From: Prostheceraeus crozeri
Taxonomy: Eukaryota; Platyhelminthes; Polycladida; Euryleptidae
Assembly (NCBI GenBank): GCA_907163375.1
Contig: CAJQUW010006330.1
Coordinates: 1 to 64,000 of the forward strand
Length of the DNA stretch: 64,000 nt
Reading direction: 5' to 3'
Within the stretch, counting starts at the first letter, position 1, and each line of letters begins with the position of its first letter. Of this stretch, positions 1 to 11,654 are shown piece by piece. A model generated the notes under the pieces. It was given only the letters and a program-made list of their open reading frames with translations. It made no database searches and was not told the DNA's origin. Both the position numbers and the translations under genes were made by a program.

Positions 1-214
1 GATTGTATTAAGTTTGCGTTCAAGGGAGGAGAGGGAGGGAAGTAGCGACCTTACCATTTTAGTTGGATAATAGAACAGGGAACTAGAGAAGAAAATGAGC
101 GTCCGTCACTCGTTTGATTCAACGATGGAATGATTCTCACTGTGGAAGGCTCGCTATTTATACAGAAATGCTTGATACTCATTGGATGATGATCCTCATT
201 GGACAATAACATCA

Positions 215-800
215 AGCTGATTCCAAATCTGGCCTCCGTTTACCCATCCGAGCCTTCGTTTTGAAGCTACAGCCCAAAACGTCCCAAATTCTAACTCTGT
301 CGTTTTTCGCCAATGTCCCAAAATCTTAAATGGCGTCTCACATCTAAATGAAGACAGATAGGAACAAGCCGATTCTTTCACTGAATTTTTCTCACTCTTA
401 GCTTTCAAACGAGCTATCGCACGACAAAATCCATCCACTGGAAGCAAGCCGTCCAGGGGGGGGGACGTCAGCCGAAAATTTTTTCACTCCGATTTCGCTG
501 GAAACATCCTTCCTAACCCAAAATTTCACGTAGATTCCGAATCTGGCCTCCGTTTTCTCATCCGATGCTTCGTTTGGGCGCTACACACCAAAACGTCCCA
601 AATTCTAACTCTGTCGTTTTTCGAAAAATGTTGAAAATTTTTTTCTCACCGATTGCCTTGAAACTCACCCTACCGATGCAGAATTTCACGCTGAACCGAA
701 TCTGACCTCCGTTTTCTCATCCGACCACTCCTTCCACTCGAAACAACCCATTTTACAACCCAACATTCAGCAGATTGCACCAAAAACATCACACACTATA
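215..800. repeat. diverged tandem repeat, three partial units
   Basis: A block beginning near ATCTGGCCTCCGTTT occurs at about 224, 540 and 703. The first two copies share over 80 bp, including CCCAAAACGTCCCAAATTC and TCTGTCGTTTTTCG, at a spacing of about 315 bp; the third is a shorter, more diverged copy about 160 bp further on. No coding frame is supported. Confidence 0.6.
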
Positions 801-827
801 GCCTCAAGACTAATCCTGGCGGTCGCC

Positions 828-1090
828 CACGTCAACCTAGACGGTCGCCCACGTCAACCAGGCGGTCGGACCAACTCACCCGAGTCTCACACTCTGTCGT
901 TGCAGAGGGGGGGGGGGGGGGACGTCAGCGAACATGTTGTGAACGTGGACCCACCCGGCCGGCACACCACGACAGACCACAACCTCTGTCGTTCCAGAGG
1001 GGGGGGGACTCAGACACGAAGCACCACGGCGGCCGACCACGACACTCTGCCGTGCCAGAGGGGGGGGGGACGCAGCGATGGCCGCCATCT
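828..1090. repeat. GC-rich tandem repeat with poly-G tracts
   Basis: Three units of roughly 80-90 bp each contain CTCTG(T/C)CGT(T/G), then CCAGAG or GCAGAG, then a run of 9-14 G, then GAC. The block is far more GC-rich than the rest of the window. Frames open across it are low-complexity translations (poly-Pro or poly-Gly) and not credible genes. The G-runs could form quadruplexes. Confidence 0.6.
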
Positions 1091-1779
1091 TGCGCGGTCC
1101 AGAAGTGGAGTTTTGCTTACTACTATTAGACTATCTTAAAGAGCTGATCTTCTTCTTTCAGATGATATAAATATAAGTTGGTGTATTTGAATGTACATGT
1201 AGCTGATCGAAAATCCGTGTTGAAGTGAGAATACTGTAACTTTGGACATGCTTTTTGGTCTCTTTTCAACAAAAAACGGCAACTTGTGAAGAAGGTCTTG
1301 GCTTTGTGACTTTTTAAAAACCATGCCATAATAGATGAGATCCTGACGGTTCGATTAAAAAAAACTATTGAAATCGTTTCAGAAATATGGATTTTACAAA
1401 TTAAAGACACATTTTCGTCAAATGTGTTGGATTAAATTGGATTTACCCAGGTGATGCGTAATTACTGAACACCCTATACATCCGTGGTTAAGGGCAGTTT
1501 ATAATTCTGCGCGTGTACGTGTATAGGCCTATGCGCTGCAGCAAGAGTAAGAGAGGCAACATGTGGAATGTATTCTCGTGGGCAAGCGCTTATATAGTTT
1601 ACGCGTCTATGTGGTTATCCGCGTTGCCTCTTGAACCATGGTTGAACCGCTTATACGTGTTCTGTCTGCAATGAGCATGAAATTTAGGTCCCATCACATT
1701 GTTTGGCCTCTGATACATACAGACATGAGACGCAAAGCCAACCACAGATGTTTAGGGCATGTGCAATTTTACGCGTAAT

Positions 1780-1995
1780 TGAGCGTGGTATGTCAGCTAG
1801 TGAACTTTTGATGTAATTGTATTTGAAGAGTCACACATGTAATTGTAATTGAAAAAAGTCGTGTAATTGCATGTAATTGAGGAATTTGATTTTAAAGTAT
1901 TTGTAATTAAAGATTTTGATTTCAAAGCAATTGTAATTGTATAAGTTCAACTGTAATTGTAATTGGATAGTGATGGTGCAATTGTTCCAACCCTG
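1780..1995. mobile_element. hAT-like MITE end
   Basis: The block ends in GCAATTGTTCCAACCCTG, whose reverse complement CAGGGTTGGAACAATTGC has the CAGGG start of many hAT elements. Inside it are repeated short TAATTG motifs, typical of hAT subterminal repeats. I did not find the opposite end or the target duplication, so the left limit is approximate. Confidence 0.35.
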
Positions 1996-2401
1996 ATTTC
2001 AACTACATGTTTATTCAATATTATTTTTTCGGTAATTCATGAAGAGGGCACACATGCAACACCAGGTGTTGCAGCACTGCGGTTATTTTACAATGATGTC
2101 TTTTTAATGATACCAGAAATCTTGAACCTCTAAACATAGAAACTTAAAAGCGAGATATTCCACATGAATTTCTTTAAAAAATGAATATTTACACAAATTT
2201 GAATACATATTTCATGATAACTGACTCATGACAACAGCTCAAGAAAAAATATAATATACGGTACCAACATCTTTATCTCTTGTAAAAGACTCAATATACA
2301 AATATCTCGGTATAAAATGCCGATACATCAAGTAGAAATCAGTTCATTTTCGACATGCCTTGTCTGAGGACGACTTGTACACACAGTCTGAGGACGACGT
2401 A

Positions 2402-2407
2402 TTTATT
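2402..2407 (-). promoter_or_regulatory. STK11IP: candidate polyadenylation signal of STK11IP
   Basis: AATAAA on the minus strand, about 190 bp after the stop codon at 2597. It is the first canonical hexamer I see downstream. A short 3' UTR (2408-2596) with no recognisable element would result. RNA 3'-end data would settle it. Confidence 0.35.
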
Positions 2408-2596
2408 TACAGATTTGAGAGCAAAATGAGATGTGGTAAAATCACAGAAACTTAAAGCTGAGTGGTCGAAAAAATTCCAACAACAACTATCATGTCATCC
2501 AAATGCAATAGAAAGTCTCTGTTCAATGGAAAGACAAAATAAACCACAAATGAAAAGGAATACTGATGAAGCAGTAAAATGAATCAATTTTCATTA

Positions 2597-2782
2597 TCAC
2601 TTCATTTTCAATGGGAATCCATAAAATTGCTCCCAAGAGTGTTTGAAATGGGAGAAGAAGTGCTGAACAACAAGATCATTCTCGAACACAACCGGTAAAT
2701 CATTATACTTTAAATTCTTTTCTTCTGCATCTTTCGGCTGATAGAATCTGACAACAAGTGTCAATCCGTCTCGTCCTTGTTT
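2597..2782 (-). CDS. STK11IP: STK11IP terminal exon
   Basis: The terminal exon has 186 bp in phase 0, ending in a stop at 2597-2599. The acceptor is ..tttatttttcag before AAACAAGG. It encodes KQGRDGLTLVVRFYQPKD (a beta strand matching human DLRLLFYDEVS), then LPVVFENDLVVQHFFSHFKH and SWEQFYGFPLK, matching the human closing helix and PWEELFSIGL. This is the C-terminal helix of the third PH-like module. The reading frame runs open to 2839, but the homologous part starts at the acceptor. A polyadenylation hexamer lies 190 bp downstream. Confidence 0.87.
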   Translation of the reverse strand, partial: KQGRDGLTLVVRFYQPKDAEEKNLKYNDLPVVFENDLVVQHFFSHFKHSWEQFYGFPLKMK

Positions 2783-4217
2783 CTGAAAAATAAATTCGTA
2801 ATAATAGTTGTGATTAAACATATTCAATCGACTTACCAAATACGAAACTTATTAAGCACGCATTAATTTTTCATCAAACCATACGTCATAAATACTAAAT
2901 GCATAATACCTCGAGTAAAATCATATTTATGTAGACCTACATTTGTTTCCTTATAGCATGTTTCCGAAATATATAGACAAAAGGCAAAGTTTTTGATTTT
3001 TCAATACATTTTATATTTTCTTCAATTCAAGAACACAATAGATGAATATAATCCGAAAAACCGCCTCACTAGCAATACATGGATTAACTACAGGACTACT
3101 GTCTTAGGGGGCCCCGTCATCATTCTGCCTTCCTGTGAGGGGTCCATCATCGTTGTTTCCGTTTTAGGGATCCCCAAACTCATTCTGCTTCAGTTTGAAA
3201 TAACCCCATCATCATTCTATCCTTCTGTGAGGGGTCCAGCAGTCGGCATTCGGTTTAAAGACAATGCTTAAAAAGTAATTTTCTGTAATTTCGATAATGC
3301 AGCTTTCGATAGATACTAGAACCCTCAATATCTCACATAGAAAATGACAACTTGCACTAATAGTGTATTGCCTTAATCTCTCGTACAAAATGTCATGAGA
3401 ATGTACATATACAGTTAGTGACCGCATCTACATAATCTAACAGCTAAAGCAAATGACACTTGCCAAAGCTGGTGGCATGTTGTCGAATTCGAAATTTCTT
3501 GCCTTGTTCAAGTAAAAAACATCTCACATGCTGTTGCTTGAAGAAATCAAAGCAAAATTTCTTTTTCAAAAAATTTGCTTTAAATCAGACCATTTTTTAA
3601 CACTCGTCATGACTAGCGTCCCAGAAAGTCTGGCCTATCGGTAAAAGTTGTAATATACATAGCTGCTACAAGTCCATGCAGCTTTATTGAAATATTTATG
3701 TTGGGAAGCATCTTTGCTATCCTAATCAAATGATATTTATAATACATCAGTTAATTCTATATTAAATAACATTATATAATAAATAAATATACATATATAC
3801 TCAAGCATGTTTGCGTTATCAGTTTACTTTCGTAAAATTCGCTGATAAACATATCCAATTTTAGAATAAAGCTTTCCTGTGTACATATTATCTTTGCGTA
3901 GGATATTACTAATATATTATTTAGGTAATTTCAAACTGAAGTGAGACTTCGAATCCTTTTTAACTCCTTTTTAGGAACAATGAAACGATCCGAGATAAAC
4001 AATTATATAAATTTATCTACCAGCGATTAACCAGTCAAATGCTTGATAAAAATTACTTAAAACATTGTGAAAGTCAAGAAGTTATTGATTACCATTCTTT
4101 TCAAAATACATACTGAAAGTTGTATTTAAAATTCATGGAAAGCAATTTAGTACGCTTTACAAGCGAAATATTGACATGGCAATAATCCGAGCAATTGGTT
4201 GATAGAAAATATCTTAC
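2783..4217 (-). other. STK11IP intron between 4218-4342 and 2597-2782
   Basis: 1435 bp. It holds imperfect short repeats at 3096-3240, in which CCCCATCATCATTCT-like and TGTGAGGGGTCC motifs recur. I see nothing else. Confidence 0.6.
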
Positions 4218-4342
4218 CACAGCAGAAACGTCAGTTACACTCCATTTGTATACTGGCTTTGTTTTTGGTTTTTCCATCCCCACAAGATATTCCACGTCAA
4301 AGAGCATCAGATACACATTCGTCAGAACGAGCAGACTCCAAT
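4218..4342 (-). CDS. STK11IP: STK11IP exon: start of C-terminal PH-like module
   Basis: The exon has 125 bp, phase 1 in and phase 0 out; acceptor ..tttttctacag, donor GCTGTG before GTAAGATA. The peptide DWSLLVLTNVYLMLFDVEYL, followed by VGMEKPKTKPVYKWSVTDVSAV, matches human STCLVSLLLTPSTLFLLDED and the strand after it, the opening strands of the third PH-like module. The acceptor lies only 23 bp from the edge of the MITE filling the upstream intron. Confidence 0.85.
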
Positions 4343-4365
4343 CTGTAGAAAAATACTTTGATAAC

Positions 4366-5376
4366 TAGTGGTGCATCAATTAATCAGTTGATTATTGACA
4401 CGTTAGAGCGACAATAGGTCGATTAGTGGACTTTGAGATATTTGTCAATTTTTATAAAAATAGGCGATTGATAAAAAAACAAGATTTCAACTTTTTAGAT
4501 GAACTTAGTTATACCTGCAGTCTTGCACCGTATGCCTAACTACTAATCACAAACTCAAACGATTTTTTTCTCATTACAATGATTGAGAACGACTAAATTC
4601 TTCATATTTTTTCATACAAATCACAAATTTAGGTGAAAAGGAGTAAGGGCCCATTTTCGCATATCATGATGCACAAATGGCATTTTTTCGCCGCGCTTGA
4701 GTAGATACACTGATCAGTGCTTTCTACACACTTCTCCAAATTCTTGGAAATCCTGGACCATGTCAAGATCTCGCCTCTGATTTACTGAGAGATGCAATCA
4801 TCTGCTTTGCAGCCGACGAGTACTTATTATAGCCATTTGGGGGATTGCTCGCTATACAACTAGGGCAACTGGGTTCGAATTCCAGTGCGAACATTAGCCT
4901 ACCGGGCATGTACTCATTTTTGTTAAGAACGGATTGAATTATCATTTACCAAGTAGAGTCCTGCAATACGCAATTACGGGCAAATCAGACTTTTGCTACA
5001 TAATTACAAGAGTGGAGGTGGCTGTCTCTTCATGCCATCATTGGTTGAAAAATGGATCCGTTGGTATACAATTTTTCCGCGTCTCTTATTTCAATGATGC
5101 TGGCTATCGATGTGATTTCGACTGCACTTTAATGCTAAAGTAACTACATTAAGAAAATAAACTTTCTGCTGTATATTTGTCACCAATACTACGAGCTTTT
5201 AGCAGGCTACTAGAATCTGATAGAAATTAATTGGTCGACACTTACAATTTATCAACTCTACGTAAGACTTTGCATGGAGCATTAAGTATAACGAATACAT
5301 CGATTACAGACGAATTAAAAAAATAATCGGCCGTCTTCCACCGATTAATTGGCAATCATTAATCGGTACACCCCTA
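4366..5376. mobile_element. hAT MITE filling an STK11IP intron
   Basis: The element is 1011 bp. The left end is TAGTGGTGCATCAATTAATC and the inverted right end TAGGGGTGTACCGATTAATG, a hAT terminal sequence of the GGGGTGTACCGATTAATCGG type. It is flanked by 8-bp near-identical duplications, TTGATAAC (4358-4365) and TTAATAAC (5377-5384), as expected of hAT insertion. No transposase frame is present. It occupies 1011 of the 1083 bp of the intron 4343-5425. A tRNA-like B-box (GGGTTCGAATTCC, near 4871) lies inside, possibly an older SINE piece. A related fragment lies at 54320-54960. Confidence 0.7.
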
Positions 5377-5425
5377 TTAATAACGTCTATGATAAAAAAT
5401 TCTGATACATTTCGATTTTGCTTAC

Positions 5426-5686
5426 CTCGCTTCGATTCTCTGCCTGTCCAAACGGATAGATTACTCAGCTGGGGTCCAGGGTTGTACTTGGTACGAGGAC
5501 AACGACAAATCCACATTCGGACCGTATCAGAGAGAGTCTCCTCTTCCTCCGCGTGATCCATGTAAAGATGGTGAGATGCTATTTGCTCTCCGCTGTCATG
5601 ATCCAGAGAAGTTAGAGACTGGACACAGAAATCCTTCCGTTCATCCTCCTCTGTATTAAAGTGTACCACTGGGAGGTCCAGCGACT
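5426..5686 (-). CDS. STK11IP: STK11IP exon: variable linker between PH-like modules 2 and 3
   Basis: The exon has 261 bp, phase 1 to phase 1; acceptor ..tacattttag, donor AAGCGAG before GTAAGCAA. It encodes a polar, Glu/Asp/His-rich stretch (VVHFNTEEDERKDFCVQSL, DHAEEEETLSDTVRMW) ending in LSVWTGRESKR. The human protein has a Glu-rich linker here (ATEEEVTPQHRLWPLLEKD), so the position and composition fit, but residue-level conservation is weak. The exon call rests mainly on splice sites, phases on both sides and uninterrupted reading. It is followed by the 1083-bp intron that is nearly all hAT MITE. Confidence 0.78.
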
Positions 5687-5899
5687 CTAAAATGTAAAAT
5701 CAAAACTTGATAACATGCATTTTTATGTAAATATACAGCTCTATGTACGTCAAAATTTGTAATGCAGATTTTTTCGAGGGCTGATTGTATGGCAAAAATG
5801 AATCTGTTAACATTTACCACTGATAAACTAACATGTGATTGTGTGTCTCGTTTTCGATGGCGTTCGCATCGGTGACACGGCGCATCAGGGTGATAACTA

Positions 5900-6028
5900 G
5901 AGCAATATTTTTATCAAAGCTCAGCAGAAGCAACCACCACAAGACCTGTTGGGCCTCATCAGTCATGGCAGGGTTCGAGCCACCGACGTTGGAGCTAGAG
6001 GACGTGCAAGCCTGTCCTCCAACCACGC
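5900..6028 (-). mobile_element. tRNA-derived SINE, family B, reverse copy
   Basis: Read on the minus strand it has a tRNA-like head with a B-box (GGCTCGAACCCTGCC), followed by GACTGATGAGGCCCAACAGG and GGTGGTTGCTTCTGCTGAG. The same series occurs on the plus strand at 30921-31075, so this is a dispersed family. It abuts the foldback element at 6031. Confidence 0.6.
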
Positions 6029-6030
6029 TA

Positions 6031-6711
6031 ACGAGTTTCTGCAGGGAAAGAGGCCGAAAATGACTCACAGAATGATCACGTCCTAGGCATATCACGAGCC
6101 TGTACGTCTGCCGAGTTCTAGTTAGCTCCTCTTCCTGTCATACCGGATCAAAGAAAAGCACATGTTGATCCAATGGGACACAGATTGTAGCTTTTGGTAA
6201 CAATGTATTTTTCTGTCTTTTCTCTTATCAACTGAAAAGTACTGAATCTAAAGCCAAAATTCTTGGCATGACATGCCTTCAGGTCATGTGTACTATCATG
6301 CTTCTGATCGGCAATGTATGCGAGAATGTGATTCAATATGGATAAAGTGCCGTGCTAGTGTTTGCCGACAGTAGGATGCTTGCTAAATCTGAATATGTTA
6401 AGCTTCATAGATAAATGTTCACGAACATGATAAAAAATGACTCGAAGACATTGCATGTCAAAAGCTATGGCTCCAGACTTAGTGCTTTTTAGCTGTTAAG
6501 AGAAAACACAGAAAAGATCATTCATGTTAAAAACCACGATCTGAGTCCCATTGGATTAACGTGCGCCTTTCTATGATCTTGTCTGACTGGAAGAGGAACT
6601 AACTAGAACTCAACAGACGTGCAAGATCGTAGTAGGCTTAAGATGCAATCATTCTGTGATAGTCTCATTTTCGGCCTCTTTCTCTGAGGAAACTCGTTCC
6701 GACTGCCGGAC
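6031..6711. mobile_element. foldback (inverted-repeat) element
   Basis: Arms of about 220 bp face each other. The left begins ACGAGTTTCTGCAGGGAAAG and continues AGGCCGAAAATGACTCACAG. The inverted right arm reads CGAGTTTCCTCAGAGAAAG and then AGGCCGAAAATGAGACTATC. The right tip is ..CTGCCGGAC next to TA (6712-6713), resembling the tip GTCCGGGAG of the palindrome at 61403. The outermost left tip is missing where the SINE abuts. There is no coding capacity; frames inside are accidental. The arms differ at many positions, so the copy is old. Confidence 0.6.
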
Positions 6712-8812
6712 TATTACATCAGCTGAGATTTGATTAATTTATCAATTGCCAGGTTACGCGTCTCAACAACATACTATATTGTAGCACAATGCAGATTCTA
6801 GAGGGACATGTGACTTGCATCAAGCGACAAACGTCATCGATACAATGAATGGATTCGTGAACAGTTAAGTAGGAAAATCCAGTAGCTGCATGGCAAGCTC
6901 TGATGCATAGACTTGCAGCCAATAAGCCATATTCCGCATTTAAACTCAGACTCCTTATTCATTGTTTTTCAAGCCATGAACGCGATTAATTGAGACGAAA
7001 GATTCCTCTAATCTTGATATATCCCGTACCTCAAAAATGAAGTAAATCGGTTGTCTGGCTAAAAAGTTAGAAGGAAACTTCGAGTGTCGTTGAATAAATA
7101 TTCTTTGACTTTTGGGGACATTATTACAAAAGTCTACGAAAGTCAACCTTATTACAAAAGATGGTAAGCTGGAACAATCTTTCCTATTGACTAGATATAC
7201 TGTTGCAGTTTTGCTTCCTCACGAAAGGGTTTACTTTTAGGAAATGCAGTGAAATCCATTGTCATAGCAGATATCAAGTGTAATATACCCAAGAGCTACT
7301 GACGGAAGGCAGTTTGATTAGTCCGTCTAATGTGGACTTTGCAAGATACATGCTCATCAGTCTGTCCATGTACGGGACCGTCTATAATTCTGCTTAAAAA
7401 TCAGTAGTTGCAAATCGGACTCGAACTCTGACTCAGTGGCTGCAGGCCGGCTCAGACTCAGTCAGAAAATTAGTTCAAGATTTCAAAAATCAGTCAGTTC
7501 CAGGTTTAGCAGTAATTATATCAATCGCCAGATCTCTAGCGAATTGGATCCGTAGCACTTGTCATGATCACATTCGGTTGATCATGCAGCAGCCCTAACC
7601 CAACCTCTTGAGTCAAAAATGGGAAGAGTGCAAGCTTTAAACCATACTAAAAGTAAGTAAAATGCACGTTAATGACGAAAATAGCAGGCACTGTCCTTAT
7701 TTGATCAGATTGGATAAAAAAGTAGATAAATGAGCAATTGATTTATTAAATGTCGTCAAAAGTATATTTAGTGCTAGAATACACAACAGAAGGAAAATGC
7801 GCCTCTGATAGTTGCTACCTTAAAACCAAAAGTGTCTGTGTTCTTAATTTTCATCCAAAAATCATTACTAAACACATCAAATAAAGCCATCGGGGGTGAA
7901 GACAATGTCGTCAAACTTCCCTGAGCAGCTGCAGCACCTGACAGTCTATCCGTCCTGTCGATTTCTTTTGACATTCTCGAGAGTTGATCAAACGAATTAC
8001 ATAATGGAAAGTCAAGCAGATATTCCTTTCATATTTAAATTTTTGAAAATAATGATGTACTGAACAAATAAAACTCATTGTCCCGATTCTGATTTTTTAA
8101 AATTCACGACTGTTCTCATCCTGAAAGTTCGATAGCATCGGAAGTCAGACGGTGAATTTAAAAATTTGCCTTTTCATATTCATTGCCATATGAATTAAGT
8201 TCAAAAATTCAAAACCATATATTGACAAATGACATTCATCAATTTTTCTCATTTCAAATCGATTTTATTCAATACGAAATTTGTCTTGCTAAATATAAGT
8301 ATGAGGGGGAGAGAACCAGTCTAGGTGTCCGTCGGCAGAAGGTCAAAGGTAAAGAAGTGCAAAATCCAATAAATTCATATGACGATGGTATGGAAGCAGA
8401 ATAACTAAGCAATCAAAGACAAGATTTGTGAAACTCATAGGTGAATAATGGAAGACTAAAAGCAGAAATAATGAAAAGAAAAACAAGGACTTAAAGAGAT
8501 AGAAAGGGGTGTAGAATGCAGAGTAACTCAATCAACCTCCTAAGGCTTGCTTCATTATCATACTCACATGCCTTCTTGTTAAAATTAGAAATTTAGAAAA
8601 ATGTGCCTTGCAATCACGATCACAGTTTTCGAATGGCGCTTAGCGTGTTAATGTACACCCAAGTAGTTGGAAGGCAAGAGACTGAACTTTGACATAATTT
8701 GCGTGATTTATACAAATACGACGCTAGAATTTAAAAAGTACAATAAGAACCAAAAAGTTGCCCTTCGATCTACGCTATAAAAAAAAATTTTTGTGAATAA
8801 TTCTCAACATAC

Positions 8813-8988
8813 CTGACAATTGGTGAAGAAACAATTCACTGGCTTTGGGATCACCAGGAAATACCAAACAGCGCTTCGAATTTTTAAAATCCAGCATTAA
8901 CCATTGGAAACACGGTCCAGAACGTACGCGAACCAAATTCTTCAGGTCAATTTTGTCTTGAAGAGTTAGACACTTGGCAACTGTTTGA
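8813..8988 (-). CDS. STK11IP: STK11IP exon: end of second PH-like module
   Basis: The exon has 176 bp, phase 2 in and phase 1 out, with acceptor ..aaccttccag and donor TGTCAG before GTATGTTG. It encodes KCLTLQDKIDLKNLVRVRSG, then FQWLMLDFKNSKRCLVFPGD and KASELFLHQLS. This follows human SWLQLTLAVPLQDLSGIELG, SLRLEWAAGAGRCVLLPRD and RHCRAFLEELLDV segment by segment, including the closing amphipathic helix typical of PH folds. It was not picked up as an ATG-initiated frame because it is an internal exon with no in-frame start codon. Confidence 0.87.
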
Positions 8989-11556
8989 CTGGAAGGTTAA
9001 AACGTTCAGTATTCTAGAGGAAAGCAGAAATCGTAGAAAATATTCATTGAAATTTACATACATGCATAATTATGTGAAATCAGAACTGTTATCAATCAGA
9101 GCCTTCACGATTGTGTTCACATTCAACATTTCATGACCAAGTCAACATGACCTTCATAAAGAAAGTGTCATAACTCGTCACCACTGACTAGGATAATGGT
9201 CGACATCATCATAATGCACATGATTGCACATTGCATTAATATTTGTATGTTCACGTTGATGCCGATGTGACTGTCGATCAACTATATAACAAGTCGATAA
9301 CCACAAAAGTGGCGCCAAAAGTATTAAGAAATGAGGATTAGGTTAAGGATCAAGCGGAAATTGCCAAATGATCGCTACACAAGGTTGATGCCAAATTGGG
9401 CTCATCATCAATCCTTTTAAAGTCGATTGCTCCAATTTGAGTGGGTAAGACAATAACGCCTTACAGTTCCTCGCCAGTTCTCTCGATCGATGAAATCATT
9501 GGAGGAGAACCCCAGGTAGTCGAAGATCTTCCGTCGGCGGCTGATCTTCGCCCTGCTGCGTCCATGGATTGCACGCTTTCTTCGTGCGACGTCGCCAATT
9601 TCCTCTAAACTGAGCATTCTTCCTATTTCTTGATTAGAGTTCCGATCTTGAGGAGAGACACAACACTTCAACGAGCCACCCTCATATCATTAACTTCAAG
9701 TCGGTTCGTGCGTCATGGCTCCTGCCCCGCTGCCGTTGACTGTTTAGTCTGACGTAAATGTTCTTAGGGCTGCGGACCTTAATTGCTTTGTCGGCAGTTC
9801 TCCTGCTGACCGATAAGGCATTATTGCAATCTGGTTGAAAAAAAGCTTTTTCTTCGACTTTTAAGAAAACGTAAAGGGTATCGCGGCAGTGAAAAATGAA
9901 TGATCTTTTCATAATCCTGCATGTTTCACACAGTATAGTTAAGTGATCTCATTAAACTATGATAAGTTTATGACTTTCTACACATTTTTGTACAGGAACA
10001 TACAATGACTAATCATGACGCAATAAAAGCACATGGCATTCTATAATCACGTCATCTCTTCTACAATCATGCAGTTTATTTCAAATAAATACTCCGATCC
10101 CTGATCGCGGCCCTTCATGCAGATTGACCAACGCCTGGTTGTGACGTTCTGCAGGACAGAGTTGTAAATACTTTGTCACATTCAGCTCGGTATGTATCGA
10201 TGTACAACGACACTTTCTGCAAGTGTTATTATGCGGAATGTTCTGAAAGAAGATCGAAGATTTCATTTAAGCATCAGGTAGTGAATATCCATTGCTGACA
10301 TCATCTGTCACTCGTATCAAGCCTAAAGGCATTTGCGACTGAAGTCAGAATGCGAATTTGCTATGTTAAATATGATTTATCCTAAAGCATGTAATTATAG
10401 TCTCATGTGACAAATAATTTCAGACTTTGCGTCGTTTGTTTCAACACTGAATTTAATTGTTTTGCTCCGGCACGCTCAATCATGGTCTTTTGCTTTGTGC
10501 TACCCATACTCATATGCACTTATCAATTAGGTCCATTTTTATAATGGTGCTAAATAATTAACTGTCCTTTCCACCTTAAACTACTCGCTCTCTCCTGCCT
10601 GTCTGAAAACAATTTGCAACCATTTGGCGCTTTGTCAGTAGGTTCTTCAGAAAGTGCATATGGACTTGGAATTTCTTTCCTATATGCTTTCTCATATGAG
10701 ATGCATTTCTGGTTAAAAGGTTATGTGAATTCTCAAAACTGTCGAATTCCAAATGTCCACCTGAGTCTTCACACGGAGAGCATCTAATAGTAAGGGGTGG
10801 CAATTTCAGAAAATCGAGGATTGCATGGAAGCATCAGACAGGATAGTTTTCTTCCTCTTTTGTGAATGATCGACGTCGACATATCTTCTGCTTGCTTTCG
10901 ATAAGACAATGTCGCTTCATCACAGTAAAGCTATCATTTAATTGCTGGATTCAATTTGAGGAGCTCGTTTGATATCCAAAGATCATCGTTCACCAACGAG
11001 GTCTCTGATCTCGAACCGAGCGACTTCTAGTTCGCCGACAACCTGAAGAACGTTGTCTATCACCGATGCACATGTATGCCAGTTTCTTAGATTTAATGAA
11101 TTGAGAAATCAAGAAGAATCGAGATTCTTGATTTTCGAAGGGCATTGTGAAAGACAGAGCTTTACTACAGTGTGTAATTAGCAACTTTGACTAGCAAATA
11201 TGCGCTTGGAAATGAATAAAGGGCTCTCACTTTTTGCACATCGTCATTGATCACATTGTTATCATCCGTTTCAAGACAAATATACTGCGTTATTTCTTAT
11301 CATTTTATTCAAACTCAATTTATCAAAATAGAGCAGGACTGTCATTTTATTAAATGGGAAGACGTGTCCAGCATACGATAGATGATACAAGCTATGTGGC
11401 AAAATATCTTGTAGGTGGGATTTTGACTTTAGAACATTAAATCGCATTATCGGACACATAACGGGCTACAAAGATATCCCTGTTTTTGATATCCACCCCT
11501 GCATTAACACCCTGTACTTTTAATCGATGTTTTAATGCAAGCGTTTTACACCTCAC
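8989..11556 (-). other. STK11IP intron (2.6 kb)
   Basis: The only notable part is 9417-9912. Minus-strand frames there read RRKIFDYLGFSSNDFIDREN and WRGTVRRYCL, reminiscent of the Arg-rich C-terminal tails of LINE proteins, but too short to assign. I see nothing else. Confidence 0.45.
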
Positions 11557-11654
11557 CTTTCATGAAATTTCCATTTGAAGAAATAATATTTGTGGTTTGT
11601 GAACAGAAGAACACATTCAAAGACGTCGGCCCGGTTGTATGGCGTACCATGACA
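11557..11654 (-). CDS. STK11IP: STK11IP short exon: core strands of second PH-like module
   Basis: This 98-bp exon is too short to stand out as an open reading frame and was found by reading the minus strand for the expected segment. Acceptor ..gctctttcacag; donor CATGAAAG before GTGAGGTG; phase 0 in, phase 2 out. The peptide is CHGTPYNRADVFECVLL followed by FTNHKYYFFKWKFHE, matching human AGHTGEFMCLVVVSDRRLYLLKVTGE: a hydrophobic strand, a turn with a polar pair, and a second strand. The 5' phase agrees with 17985-18246 and the 3' phase with 8813-8988. Confidence 0.85.

Larger units (their letters stand above)
5687..8812 (-). other. STK11IP intron (3.1 kb)
   Basis: It contains a reverse SINE (5900-6028) and a foldback element (6031-6711). 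The remaining 6.7-8.8 kb shows no feature I can support. Confidence 0.6.

Noticed and set aside
876-1139. Proline- or glycine-rich frames over the poly-G repeat
   Set aside because: Low-complexity translation of a tandem repeat with no homology, start context or splice support.
4820-4895. tRNA gene candidate (B-box GGGTTCGAATTCC)
   Set aside because: No matching A-box or acceptor-stem pairing; it lies inside a MITE and is more likely a SINE relic.
9417-9671. Arg-rich 84-codon minus-strand frame
   Set aside because: It may be the tail of a degraded LINE, but with one weak motif and no flanking RT sequence I could not support a call.
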